Source: Pseudomonas sp. PICF141
Lineage (GTDB): Bacteria > Pseudomonadota > Gammaproteobacteria > Pseudomonadales > Pseudomonadaceae
DNA: 64,000 nt
Direction: 5' to 3'
Assembly: GCF_002286815.1 (NCBI RefSeq)
Contig: NZ_MUNM01000073.1
Span: 94,718 to 158,717 of the forward strand
Below, one piece after another: positions 26,043-34,790 of this stretch; within the stretch, counting starts at the first letter, position 1; each line of letters begins with the position of its first letter. The notes under the pieces were generated by a model. The model did not search any database. It was not told the DNA's origin and saw only the letters and a program-made list of their open reading frames with translations. A program made the position numbers and the translations under genes.

Positions 26043-26600
26043 ATGTTCCGCCGTCTCGCTTTACTGGCCATGGCCGCGCTGCTCACTGCCTGCGCCGCCA
26101 ACCAGGTCAATCATGACTTCGATGCCAGCCGCGACTTTGCGGCTTATCGTAGCTGGAGCTGGAAAGAGCCCGCCGTGCAATACCGTCCCGATGACCCCCG
26201 GATCAAGAGTGACCTGACCGAACAACGCATCCGCCAGTCCGTTGCCGATCAGCTGGATCAGCGCGGTTTGCGGCCGGCCGCCGCCGGTGCCAGTCCGGAT
26301 CTGAAGGTACAGGCCTATTTGATCGTCGAAGATCGCCAGCAACAAGTGACCACCTACTATGGTGGCGGTTATGGTGGCCCATGGTACGGCTACTGGGGCG
26401 GACCGATGTACAACGAAACGCGCAACATCAGCTACAAAGTGGCGACCATTCAGATCGACCTGCTCGATGGCAAGGACGGCAAACTGGTGTGGCGCGGCAG
26501 CGACGAGCAGACGCTTAGTCGCACACCGAACCCGCAGGATCGTAGCAATAGAATCCACGAGACAGTCGGGCGGATATTGGCCAACTATCCACCGCGCTAA
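26043..26600 (+). CDS. DUF4136 lipoprotein (paralogue)
   Basis: The 185-aa lipoprotein has lipobox LLTAC (Cys at about 17) and the DUF4136 signature NHDFDASRDFAAYRSWSW. It shares with the preceding gene the layout QRGLRP, a Gly/Tyr/Trp-rich patch and a final YPPR. The two probably arose by tandem duplication. A GGAGAAAA ribosome site precedes the start. Proteins of this family are exported and of unknown function. Confidence 0.85.
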   Translation: MFRRLALLAMAALLTACAANQVNHDFDASRDFAAYRSWSWKEPAVQYRPDDPRIKSDLTEQRIRQSVADQLDQRGLRPAAAGASPDLKVQAYLIVEDRQQQVTTYYGGGYGGPWYGYWGGPMYNETRNISYKVATIQIDLLDGKDGKLVWRGSDEQTLSRTPNPQDRSNRIHETVGRILANYPPR

Positions 26601-26627
26601 ACCCTGAACGATCCAACGCCATAGCCC

Positions 26628-26720
26628 CTGTAGGAGCGAGGCTTGCCCGCGAAGAACGATAACGCGTAGTGACTGAAAAACCGCGGTGTTTTCTTCGCGG
26701 GCAAGCCTCGCTCCTACAGG
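26628..26720. repeat. REPIN (GCGGGCAAGCC)
   Basis: CCTGTAGGAGCGAGGCTTGC and its complement form arms of about 33 bp around a short loop, ending GCTCCTACAGG. Same class as 3832 and 45160. Confidence 0.9.
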
Positions 26721-26876
26721 CTCTTTGTCGTCACACAAAGCCCACAATAAGCCCATTCCCACATTGGGTTTTGTTGTCTGGGGTGGCGAGTTGCCAGCAA
26801 TCTCGCAGACCCTTGTCTACACTGCTTTTCACCAATGGAGGTAACCCTCGGCGATGCGCCGGCAAAGGAGTGCGCC

Positions 26877-28859
26877 ATGTCTCCCTGCTCGCAGTTTCGT
26901 AACCCGGCCCGGCAACGGGGAGCGATCGGATTGATGGCGGTGCTGACACTGGGCATGGCCTTGGTATTCTTGCTGGTCGTGGTCGATAGCGGCCGCCTGT
27001 ACCTGGAAAAACGCAGCTTGCAACGAGTGGCGGATATGGCCGCGCTGGAGGCTGCCACGCGCAACGGTGATTGCGCCGTGGGTGCCACCGCTACCGCCTA
27101 TGCCACTGCCAGTGCCAACCGCAACGACTTCTCCCTTCCCGACTCCTCCCGCAGCCTGGCGGTAGCCTGCGGCACCTTGAGTCTGGACGCCAATAATCTC
27201 CGGGTTTTTACGGCTGATCCGAGCAGCAGCGAAGCCATTCGGGTGAGCGCCAGTCATTCAGTCCTGCAAAGTATCGCCGGCGGTATTGGCGCGCTGTTCG
27301 GCGGCGCTTCGGCCGGGGCGACCTTCAACCTGACCGCGACCGCCGTCGCAGCGTTGCCGCCACCGCTGGCATCGCTGACCCTGCGCACTACGGTGCTGAG
27401 TGTCGACTCCAGCAAGTCGGATACCCTCAATGCGCTGTTCGGTGGTTTATTGGGCGGCCATCTGAACCTCTCCGTGGCAGGGTGGGAGGGGTTGCTGAAC
27501 AGCCATATCAGCCTGCTCGGTTACCTCGATCGACTGAAGGTTGACCTCGGCGTCAACGCCGCCGGTTATAGCCAGGTGTTGGGCACTTCGGTGGCCGTCA
27601 GCCAGTTGATCCAGACGGCCGTCAATGTGCTGGACCCCAACGGTACGCTTGGTGCGACGGCGACCATCGTCGGTCTGCAGGCACTCAAGGTTGCCGCGGG
27701 TTCAACGACCGTGGTGCTGGGCAATTTGTTGCACGTCGAGAATGGCAGCAACCTGTCGGCATTGGCGACGAACGTGAGCGTGTTCGACCTGATCGAGGGC
27801 ATCGTGCAACTGGCCAACAAGGAAAACGGTCTGGTGGCAACACTGCCGATCGATCTGGCGGGGCTGGCACACATCACGGCTCGGGTGCAGGTGCTGGAAC
27901 CACCGCAACTCTCAGCGATCGGCAATCCGAAAAAGGCAGCCCTGAACCCATTGGGACCTGACCGGATTTACGTGAGAACCGCGCAGGTACGCACCTTGCT
28001 GTCGATCGACTTGCCGGCGCTCGACGCCATTGCGGCGCTGGTCAATGCGGTGACCGATCTGGCAGGACCGCTGACCAACACCCTCAACGCCTTGCTCAAT
28101 CTCGACCTGGTGGAGGTGCTCGACTCACTGACCTGTGCCTTGGGCGTGCCCTGCCAGACACCCGATGTCATCGTGTTGCCGGGGCCGATACGGCTCGATG
28201 TGGCGCTGGACGTCGCCAGCGCCAGCAGTTACGTCACGGCCTACAGCTGCGTCAATAACACCAACAAAACCCTGACCACCCGCACCCGTACATCACTGGT
28301 GGACCTGAAAATCGGCCGGATCGATGCGGCCAGCATGTTCGGCAGCAACACCGCACCGCCGACAGTCACGGTGCAGCCGTTGAAGGTAATCGACATCGGA
28401 ATCAAAACCTGTCGCAGGCTTTTGTTCTTGCCCATCACCTGCGATCCCCGTGTGCCCGGCGTGGGGGGCGGCATCAATATTGTGGCCGACACCAGCGTGG
28501 CGGCGAACGCCAATATGGCCCACGTCTATTCCGCGCCACCCGCCAGCAGCCTGCCAGAAATCAGCCAGCCACCGTTCTACTATTCGTTCACCACCAGCAG
28601 TATTGTCAGCAACCTGCTCAACACCCCGCTTAACATTCACGTGGACATGTATGGCCCGTCAGGCAGTCTCGTCAACGGACTGGGGACGATCCTGAGCAGC
28701 GTGGCCACCTTGCTGGTCAGTGCGATCGACAGCGTGCTGAACCCGTTGCTCGACAGTTTGATCAACACGTTGTTGTTAAGCCTGGGGATCGATTTGAACA
28801 AGGTCGACGTCGGCGCCAATCTCAGTTGTCATTCGGGGCGCGCGACGCTGGTGATCTGA
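26877..28859 (+). CDS. tadG: Tad pilus assembly protein TadG
   Basis: The 660-aa protein starts with the TadG-type pseudopilin segment: RQRGAIGLMAVLTLGMALVF (about 11-30) and the following LLVVVDSGRLYLEKR. A long Ala/Val/Leu/Asn-rich extracytoplasmic part follows. The N-terminal helix anchors it in the membrane. TadG is a periplasmic or surface component of Flp pilus assembly. The ATG was chosen from the AAGGAG site 7 nt upstream. The C-terminus overlaps the convergent pprA gene by 31 nt. Here it lies apart from tadZABC, at the far end of the locus. Confidence 0.85.
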   Translation: MSPCSQFRNPARQRGAIGLMAVLTLGMALVFLLVVVDSGRLYLEKRSLQRVADMAALEAATRNGDCAVGATATAYATASANRNDFSLPDSSRSLAVACGTLSLDANNLRVFTADPSSSEAIRVSASHSVLQSIAGGIGALFGGASAGATFNLTATAVAALPPPLASLTLRTTVLSVDSSKSDTLNALFGGLLGGHLNLSVAGWEGLLNSHISLLGYLDRLKVDLGVNAAGYSQVLGTSVAVSQLIQTAVNVLDPNGTLGATATIVGLQALKVAAGSTTVVLGNLLHVENGSNLSALATNVSVFDLIEGIVQLANKENGLVATLPIDLAGLAHITARVQVLEPPQLSAIGNPKKAALNPLGPDRIYVRTAQVRTLLSIDLPALDAIAALVNAVTDLAGPLTNTLNALLNLDLVEVLDSLTCALGVPCQTPDVIVLPGPIRLDVALDVASASSYVTAYSCVNNTNKTLTTRTRTSLVDLKIGRIDAASMFGSNTAPPTVTVQPLKVIDIGIKTCRRLLFLPITCDPRVPGVGGGINIVADTSVAANANMAHVYSAPPASSLPEISQPPFYYSFTTSSIVSNLLNTPLNIHVDMYGPSGSLVNGLGTILSSVATLLVSAIDSVLNPLLDSLINTLLLSLGIDLNKVDVGANLSCHSGRATLVI

Positions 28860-31606
28860 TCGTCGGTGGCAATCGGCAACTCAATACAAAACCGCGCGCC
28901 CTCGGTCGAGTTTCTTACGGTCAGCTTACCGCCCATGTTGGCGATGATGCCGTTACTCACCGACAACCCGAGCCCGGTGCCGACACCCACCGGTTTGGTG
29001 GTGAAGAAGGGTTCGAAAATCCGCTCCAGCAGCCGCGGATCGATACCGCCGCCGTTGTCCTCGACCCACAATCGCACCGACGCTTCATCGCGTTCGGCGT
29101 ACACCGAGATCCACGGTTTGAACGCCCGGTCGGCCTCACGTTTGGTCAGCAGCGCATCCCGCGCATTGACCATCAGGTTGATCAACACCTGCTCCAGCTG
29201 ATCGACGTAACCGCGCACCTGCACGTCGAACCCGGTCTGGCTGACCCGCAGCTCGACCCCTTTGCCACGCATGCCTTCGGACAGCAGCGCCAGCGTGCCC
29301 TCGATGGCTTGCGCCGGATTGAACGGGTGTTGTTCGATCTCCGAACGCCGGCCGAATACCCGCATGTGATCCACCACCCGCGCCGCTCGCTGGACTTGTG
29401 CGTCGATGCGGTTGAGCTTGTCTGTCAGGTAATCGATTTGCGCATCACCATTGTTCAGGCGCTTGAGCACATTGACGATGGCCATGCGTATCACGTTCAG
29501 CGGCTGATTGAATTCATGGGCCAGCCCGGTGGCCATTTCGCCGAGGGTGGCCATTTTCGCGCTCTGGGTGAGCTGTTGTTGGGCGCGCCGGACTTCCGTG
29601 TTGTCACGGCCCACCGCTTGAATCTCCAGCAAACGACCCTGCTCGTCGAACACCCCGCGATCCGACCAGACCCACCATGCATGTTCCCGTCCCGGCAATT
29701 GCAGGTTGATTTCCGCAGTACTGACCGGGAACTCCGGGCTCAGTCGACTGAGCCGCTGGAGGAACGCTTCGCGCTGTCCCGGCGACATCCAGCTGCCCAG
29801 GTTCACCCCCGGCAGTTGCTCGGGCTGGCATTCCAGATAGGTCGCCAGCGGGCGGTTGCCAAAGGTCAGCGTCAGGTCTGGAAGGTAGCGGCAGATCATC
29901 GCCGGGGAGTCTTCCACCAGGATCCGATAGCGCTCTTCGCTCTGTTTCACTTTCTCGGCAGCCAAGGTCGCTTCGGTGACATCCAGCCACAATCCCACGG
30001 CCTCCACCGGCAGCCCGAGGTCGTCGCGCAACAGTTTGGCTTCGTCGAGCAGCCAGTGGTAATCGCCGCGATTGTCGCGCAGCCGATAACGGGCACGCAC
30101 TGAACCTTCGCGCAGCAATTGTCGGGTGCGTTCGAAATAGCCGTCGCGGTCCTCGGGATGAACCCGTTCCACCAGCGCGCCGGCGGCACAATCGGCGAGT
30201 GACCAACCGAGCAGTGGCAACAGGCTGTCGCTGAAAAATGTCGGTTGCAGGGCACCGTCGACATAGCGCTGCACGTAGATCACCGCCGGCGAACTGGCGA
30301 TCAGGTTGTCCAGCCGGGCATGGGCGGCAGCGGCGTTCTGCTCCTGATTCTTGATGTCACTGATGTCGAGCATGAAACCCACCAGCCGCCGGGTTCGGCT
30401 GCTGCCCAGGGCCTGGCCTTGCAGTCGATACCAGATCGGCGTTTGTGCCGTGTCGGTGCGATGCAGGCGCACGCACAGCAGCAACGGCGCGCCTTCGTCC
30501 TGCAAGGTTTGCAGGCGAATCGTCAGCTCTTCACGGTCGGCGGGGTGGATCTGTTCGAGCCAGTCATGCAGCGGTAAACGCGTGCTCGCAAGGTTCAAGG
30601 TGTTGGCCAGTGACGGCGCCAATTGCACCTCGCCAGTGTCGCTGAAGACCTCCCACCAGCCGGTGCCGAGCAAGGCTTGCAAAGACTCCAGCCGCTCCAG
30701 TTGCAGATGGTGCTGATGCTCGCGCAAGCGCTCAAGCAGCGGGCCGGCCAAAGCGGCGGTGAGTTGCAACCAGTCGCGATCGCTCAGATCCGGGGCACGC
30801 TGTTGCACCGGGTAGAAACCACAGAGCAACCAGGCCACCACGCCCAAGGCGTTGTGGTAAGGCACCGCGAACCCTTCGGCATTGCCGAAGATGACTTGCA
30901 GGCGTGGGTGTTCGCTGGGGATCAGTGGCTGAGGGGCGGAGCCATTCAAACTGTCGAGACTGGTGCCCAAGCGTTGATCGATTTCCCACAATAGGGGCGC
31001 ATCGAAGGCCGCGTAATGCTGGTGGATCAGCCAGCCTTCCGCCTGTTCGTCGAGCAAGGCCATGGCGATGCACGGGATCTGAAAGCGCTGGGCCAGGCCT
31101 TGCAGTTGCTCCGCCAGCACGCCAGACAAACGCGTCAGGCTGCACAAACGCAACTGTTCGCTGATCTGCGCCGCGATTAACTGGCACTGTTCGCGGCTGC
31201 GCGCTTGTCGGCGTTCGAGCAACAAGTCGCCGATGTCGATCAACTGCAACAGCCAGTTTTCGCCCAACGGCTGCACCCAGCCACGCAGGTGCAGTGGTTG
31301 TTCGCCGATGCTGAAAAAATCCAGGTCCAGGCTCTGTCCCTGCCATTCGGCAGGCGCGCCTTCGACCGACAGGCCGCTATGGGGCATGAGGTAATCGAGC
31401 AGATGCGGTGCCTGCGCGCCAGGTACTTGTTGCGCCAGCAGATGCCGCAGCGGACCGGTCAGCTGAACCACTCGCCCCTCTTCATTCAGATGCAACTGCA
31501 AACCGACACGTTGTACGTTGGCGATGTCCGCAGTGTCGGCGCTGTGCGAAGTCTGTGGCGGTTGGCGGTTGAGCAGGCGCCCGAAGAGCTTGTCCCCGGA
31601 ACTCAA
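28829..31606 (-). CDS. pprA: Sensor histidine kinase PprA
   Basis: The 925-aa kinase has no transmembrane helix. It has an N-terminal PAS-like/GAF region (about 30-290) and three PAS modules (about 310-430, 435-560, 565-690; PAC-like segments such as GFMLDISDIKNQEQ and GLWLDVTEATLAAEK). The dimerisation box with the phospho-His is GLAHEFNQPLNVIRM, and the ATPase boxes are LINLMVNARDAL, VEDNGGGIDP and GTGLGLSVSNGI. In P. aeruginosa the PprA-PprB system controls the Flp/Tad pilus and other surface structures. It is cotranscribed with, and starts 4 nt inside, the preceding pseudopilin gene. Confidence 0.9.
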   Translation of the reverse strand: MSSGDKLFGRLLNRQPPQTSHSADTADIANVQRVGLQLHLNEEGRVVQLTGPLRHLLAQQVPGAQAPHLLDYLMPHSGLSVEGAPAEWQGQSLDLDFFSIGEQPLHLRGWVQPLGENWLLQLIDIGDLLLERRQARSREQCQLIAAQISEQLRLCSLTRLSGVLAEQLQGLAQRFQIPCIAMALLDEQAEGWLIHQHYAAFDAPLLWEIDQRLGTSLDSLNGSAPQPLIPSEHPRLQVIFGNAEGFAVPYHNALGVVAWLLCGFYPVQQRAPDLSDRDWLQLTAALAGPLLERLREHQHHLQLERLESLQALLGTGWWEVFSDTGEVQLAPSLANTLNLASTRLPLHDWLEQIHPADREELTIRLQTLQDEGAPLLLCVRLHRTDTAQTPIWYRLQGQALGSSRTRRLVGFMLDISDIKNQEQNAAAAHARLDNLIASSPAVIYVQRYVDGALQPTFFSDSLLPLLGWSLADCAAGALVERVHPEDRDGYFERTRQLLREGSVRARYRLRDNRGDYHWLLDEAKLLRDDLGLPVEAVGLWLDVTEATLAAEKVKQSEERYRILVEDSPAMICRYLPDLTLTFGNRPLATYLECQPEQLPGVNLGSWMSPGQREAFLQRLSRLSPEFPVSTAEINLQLPGREHAWWVWSDRGVFDEQGRLLEIQAVGRDNTEVRRAQQQLTQSAKMATLGEMATGLAHEFNQPLNVIRMAIVNVLKRLNNGDAQIDYLTDKLNRIDAQVQRAARVVDHMRVFGRRSEIEQHPFNPAQAIEGTLALLSEGMRGKGVELRVSQTGFDVQVRGYVDQLEQVLINLMVNARDALLTKREADRAFKPWISVYAERDEASVRLWVEDNGGGIDPRLLERIFEPFFTTKPVGVGTGLGLSVSNGIIANMGGKLTVRNSTEGARFCIELPIATDDQITSVARPE

Positions 31607-32043
31607 AATTGCAGGCTCGATCGGGCGGTGAGGGTCGCGGGCAGATCGGGCACCGAACCGATCCCCGGCAGTACCAGGAATGGCAGCACCTGGTTCAATT
31701 TGCTGGTGGGGTAATTGATGGTGACCGTCAGCACGCCACCGATGTAGGTGGCACTGGCATCGGTGGCCACATTGAAGTTCAGCGCGGCGGGAATCCAGGC
31801 CAGCTGCCGGGTCAGTTCAGTGGTGGCTATGTTGGTGACGGCGGTGTCGTAATTGGCGGTGCCCGGGTCCAGCGCCACACTACGGCGCACCGCTTCGGCT
31901 GTCGATTGATTAAATGATTGCATCAGCAATAGCGGCAGGCTGTAACTGACCAGACCATAAAACACGGCGAAAAAGATAATGAACACCAAGGCGAACTCAA
32001 TCGCCACGGCACCTTTTTGTTTGCGGGGGAGGCCTGTTTTCAT
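31603..32043 (-). CDS. TadE/TadF-type pseudopilin
   Basis: The 146-aa protein has the prepilin-like start QKGAVAIEFALVFIIFFAVF with the conserved Glu five residues into the hydrophobic helix. The remainder is a short extracytoplasmic domain with ATD and YIGG elements. TadE/F proteins are processed by the Tad prepilin peptidase and needed for pilus assembly. I used the ATG of MKTGLPRKQ (AGGGTAG upstream); a longer in-frame start at 32067 is possible. It overlaps pprA by 4 nt and faces fppA across a short divergent promoter region. Confidence 0.8.
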   Translation of the reverse strand: MKTGLPRKQKGAVAIEFALVFIIFFAVFYGLVSYSLPLLLMQSFNQSTAEAVRRSVALDPGTANYDTAVTNIATTELTRQLAWIPAALNFNVATDASATYIGGVLTVTINYPTSKLNQVLPFLVLPGIGSVPDLPATLTARSSLQF

Positions 32044-32118
32044 GAGTGCGTCTACCCTGACCATCACGACGTAGTATCAGCATAGAATCATTCAGCCAAA
32101 ACGGACGTTTTTTACCGG

Positions 32119-32589
32119 ATGCAGAACGTTGTCCTACTTATCTGGCTGACGCTCTGCGCAGCACAGGATGTTCGGGAGCGGCACATCGCCAATGGCCTGA
32201 CCCTTGGCGCAGGTACGTTGGCGCTGACCTATCTGTTAGGGACGGGCACCACGTGGCTGGGGGCCGAGGCGGTGCAGGGCGGCTGGGCTTTGTTGTTGGC
32301 ACTGGCCTTCACCTTGCCCGGTTATGCATTGAAACGCCTGGGGGCGGGCGACGTGAAACTGATGGCGGCGCTGGGGCTTGCGACGGACGGTATGCACCTG
32401 CTCGGCGGCTTCATCGGCGCCGGATTGGCCAGTGCATTGTGGGTGCTGTTGGCGCCAAGACTCTGGCTGTATATGGGGCAAGGGCTTAGGCAGCGTCTTC
32501 GTTACCTGGGGCCTGGAACGTCAAAAAAGCAGCCCTTTGCGCCGTTCGTATTGGTGGGCATGTTGTTGACTTTGGTCTGGCTGCATTAG
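32119..32589 (+). CDS. fppA: Flp prepilin peptidase
   Basis: The 156-aa aspartic membrane peptidase of family A24 has the first catalytic Asp in AQDVRERHI (about residue 17) and the second in LGAGDVKLMAALG (GxGD). About four hydrophobic helices are visible. FppA/TadV cleaves the leader of Flp and of the TadE/F pseudopilins. The N-terminal methylase domain of PilD-type enzymes is absent, as is normal for TadV/FppA. It is the first gene of the rightward pair fppA-pprB. Confidence 0.88.
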   Translation: MQNVVLLIWLTLCAAQDVRERHIANGLTLGAGTLALTYLLGTGTTWLGAEAVQGGWALLLALAFTLPGYALKRLGAGDVKLMAALGLATDGMHLLGGFIGAGLASALWVLLAPRLWLYMGQGLRQRLRYLGPGTSKKQPFAPFVLVGMLLTLVWLH

Positions 32590-32701
32590 TTACCGGGCAA
32601 TACTCGTTCTATGTACACCGCTCAAAAGTGCGTCTACTTTCAAAACAGTTGCTGTACAACCTTTGGAAGTGGGTACGGCAACGGTCAGCCTGGAGTGACA
32701 C

Positions 32702-33490
32702 GTGAACAAGCTTATTTCGGCAATAAAAGTCCTTGTGGTGGATGACGAGCCATTGGTTGTCGAAGAACTGTGCGAGTTCATTGAGCGCAATGGTTATCGC
32801 TGTGTTCCTTGTCATCGCGGCAAGCAGGCGATCGAGCGTTTCACCGAGTACGAGGATATCGGTCTGGTGCTCTGTGATTTACAGATGCCTGACATGGATG
32901 GCATTCAACTCGTCCAGGCACTGCAACAGTTGTCCGGCAAACACCGGGCATTCGAGGCGATCATGCTCACCGGTCACGCCGACAAGCAGGATGTGATCAA
33001 GGCCTTGCGCGCCGGGTTCGCTGACTACTATCAAAAACCGATTAATCTGGATGAATTGCTCGAAGGTTTGCAGCGCCAGGAAGTGGTCTTGCAGGAGCGG
33101 CAGAAAAACCTGCAGTTGGGGCATTTGAGTCAGAAGCTGCAGTACCTTTGCGAATCGATCGACGAGTTGTATCAGGATCTGGACAAGGTTCGTCGGGGCC
33201 CGTCCTCTGTGCCTTTGCCGGATTCGGCTGAGGGTGCATTCAGTGAGGCGGAGCGGGTGCAGATGCCGGCGGTTTTCAATCAGCTGTCGCCACGGCAGCT
33301 GGAGGTGGCGCGGTTGGTGGGCAAGGGGCAGACCAATTATCAGATTGCCTGTGAGTTGGGGATTACCGAAAACACGGTGAAGCTTTATGTGTCGCAGGTG
33401 TTGCGGTTGACGCACATGCATAACCGCACGCAGGTGGCGTTGGCGTTGTCGCCGGGGAATGCGGGTGTGCGGCGGCTTACTGCGCACTGA
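32702..33490 (+). CDS. pprB: Response regulator PprB
   Basis: The 262-aa regulator has a receiver domain (about 1-125) with acidic DDE in LVVDDEPLVVEE, the phospho-Asp in VLCDLQMPDMDG, and Thr/Lys at LTGHAD and QKP. A linker helix (about 130-190) leads to a LuxR/FixJ-type HTH (LSPRQLEVARLVGKGQTNYQ, then IACELGITENTVKLYVSQVL split across the turn). In P. aeruginosa PprB activates flp, tad, cupE and bap genes. It lies 112 nt after fppA, and the gap has an AAAGT-N6-ACTTT dyad at about 32624-32641. Confidence 0.9.
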   Translation: MNKLISAIKVLVVDDEPLVVEELCEFIERNGYRCVPCHRGKQAIERFTEYEDIGLVLCDLQMPDMDGIQLVQALQQLSGKHRAFEAIMLTGHADKQDVIKALRAGFADYYQKPINLDELLEGLQRQEVVLQERQKNLQLGHLSQKLQYLCESIDELYQDLDKVRRGPSSVPLPDSAEGAFSEAERVQMPAVFNQLSPRQLEVARLVGKGQTNYQIACELGITENTVKLYVSQVLRLTHMHNRTQVALALSPGNAGVRRLTAH

Positions 33491-33544
33491 GTTTTTTCGG
33501 GTGTACGCTGTTTCATCGGTGTACATATCCATTTCTGCGGTAAC

Positions 33545-33930
33545 GGCCGCTTAGGGTTTCGCCCTTACGGCGAGTCCCTTTTGGCAGACGCCCCAAAAGG
33601 AACCAAAAGGTCTCGCCCCAAGCGTCCGGCCCCTCGCTAAGGCTCGGCGTTCCTTCGCTCCGGTATCCATCTGGGGGCATCGCCCTACGGTCTGCTTCGC
33701 TACGACCTACATGCGATGGGTTCGACTGCGTCGAACGGCGCTGCGCGCCAATCCCCAGATGAACACCTGCGCTCAGCCTCCCGAAGGGGCGGGTGGATCA
33801 AGATCAAAAGCCAGATCAAAAGCTGCAGGCGAGCTAACGCTCGGCCTGTTGAGTGGTGAGGGGCGGGGGTACGCCGCTCCACTGTGGGAGCGGGCTTGCC
33901 CGCGATGGCTGCCTCACAGGCAATGATGTT
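33545..33930. repeat. Non-coding repeat-like spacer with a REP core
   Basis: The gap 33491-34248 has no credible gene. Its first part carries several short inverted repeats (GGCCGCTTAGG..., CCTTTTGG.../CCAAAAGG at 33579-33611, AGGGCGATG/CATCGCCCT) and ends in a TGTGGGAGCGGGCTTGCCCG core at 33891-33911. Such blocks occur in multiple copies in P. fluorescens chromosomes, a statement from memory. Two small frames that cross it have no recognised product. Confidence 0.5.
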
Positions 33931-34074
33931 TATCGATCAGTAAAAACATCAGAACCTTCCCACATGCTTTTCAGGTTGCCCGTCGGACGCTGCGTCTCTA
34001 GCCTTTGTCCGTCGCTGACAATTCAGCGTCCGGGCGTCGCGGCTCGATTCTTGAGGCATAATCGCTCCACCGAA

Positions 34075-34248
34075 CAACAACACTTTTGGGTGTCTGTCGT
34101 TTCGTGTCATGGCGACTGTGCGCGGGATACCTTCGGGTATGCCGAGATATGCCTCTGGGATCGGTCCGCGAACCCGCGTACAGCTGCCACCCCAAATTGC
34201 ATCGCGGCAATTTTGGAAGTGGCTCCATTTCATCCCAGAGGTGTAATC
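34075..34248 (+). promoter_or_regulatory. Hairpin-rich leader of the DUF6124 gene
   Basis: The 5' region contains GGATACCTTCGGGTATGCC (34129-34147) and a second stem CCAAATTGC / GCAATTTTGG (34192-34216) that ends in a T-run. It looks like an attenuator in front of the ATG at 34249. A CAGAGG ribosome site follows. No promoter boxes were assigned. Confidence 0.4.
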
Positions 34249-34626
34249 ATGTTCAAAGCAACCCCGAATCCCCCAGAAACCGACAACGTTTCCCCCTACG
34301 AATCCCTCGATTCGAAAAAACTCCACGACGCCGCTAACCGCGCGCTCGATCACTACCTCAACCCCTCCGCCCTCAAATCCCCCGCGGCCCGCAAGCCGAG
34401 CACGATGTATATGGTCGCGCCGGATATCAAAGACGAAGACCTGTTGGCCCACACCTGTGAATCGTTGGCCCAGGCCAGTGTGATGGCGGGTGATTTTGCG
34501 GGGTATCTGGAAGGGCCGCACCGGCACACCGCGATGGCGATTCAACAGATCGTCATGCTGGCTGAACTGGCGGTGAACCGGATGCTGGATAACGTTGCCA
34601 TACCAAAACCTGCGCCACACAGCTGA
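34249..34626 (+). CDS. DUF6124 (DUF3077) family small protein
   Basis: The 125-aa acidic protein begins MFKATPNPPETD and has the Pseudomonas-typical KLHDAANRALDHYLNP, a linker, and a helical C-terminus (CESLAQASVMAGDFAGYL, then IVMLAELAVNRMLD). Proteins of this family are abundant and multicopy in pseudomonads, with no established function. The start follows CAGAGGTGTAATC. The longer upstream frame is non-coding leader. It stands alone in an otherwise repeat-filled gap inside the Tad locus. Confidence 0.75.
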   Translation: MFKATPNPPETDNVSPYESLDSKKLHDAANRALDHYLNPSALKSPAARKPSTMYMVAPDIKDEDLLAHTCESLAQASVMAGDFAGYLEGPHRHTAMAIQQIVMLAELAVNRMLDNVAIPKPAPHS

Positions 34627-34643
34627 TCCCCTGTAGAAGCGAC

Positions 34644-34770
34644 TGTGGCGAGGGGGCTTGTCGGAACGCCGCATCGCCCCGTTTGAGTGCGTAGCATTCA
34701 CAAGATCTTTGGTATATCTGAGATTTTGGGGCCGCTTCGCAGCCCAACGGGGGCAAGCCCCCTCGCCACA
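34644..34770. repeat. TGTGGCGAGGGGGCTTG-type REPIN
   Basis: TGTGGCGAGGGGGCTTG and GCAAGCCCCCTCGCCACA form the ends. The interior includes GTGCGTAGCATTCACAAG and ATCTTTGGTATATC. The reverse complement of the unit at 48693-48804 is nearly the same sequence, so these are two copies of one element in opposite orientation. Confidence 0.9.
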
Positions 34771-34790
34771 AGGGATCGCCGCGGTGCCTT

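Noticed and set aside
28826..30103. Plus-strand frame of 425 codons opposite pprA
   Set aside because: Shadow frame in a high-GC kinase gene, without motifs.
33545..33930. Small frames in the spacer after pprB
   Set aside because: Low-complexity, without ribosome sites, and running through repeat-like sequence. Treated as non-coding.
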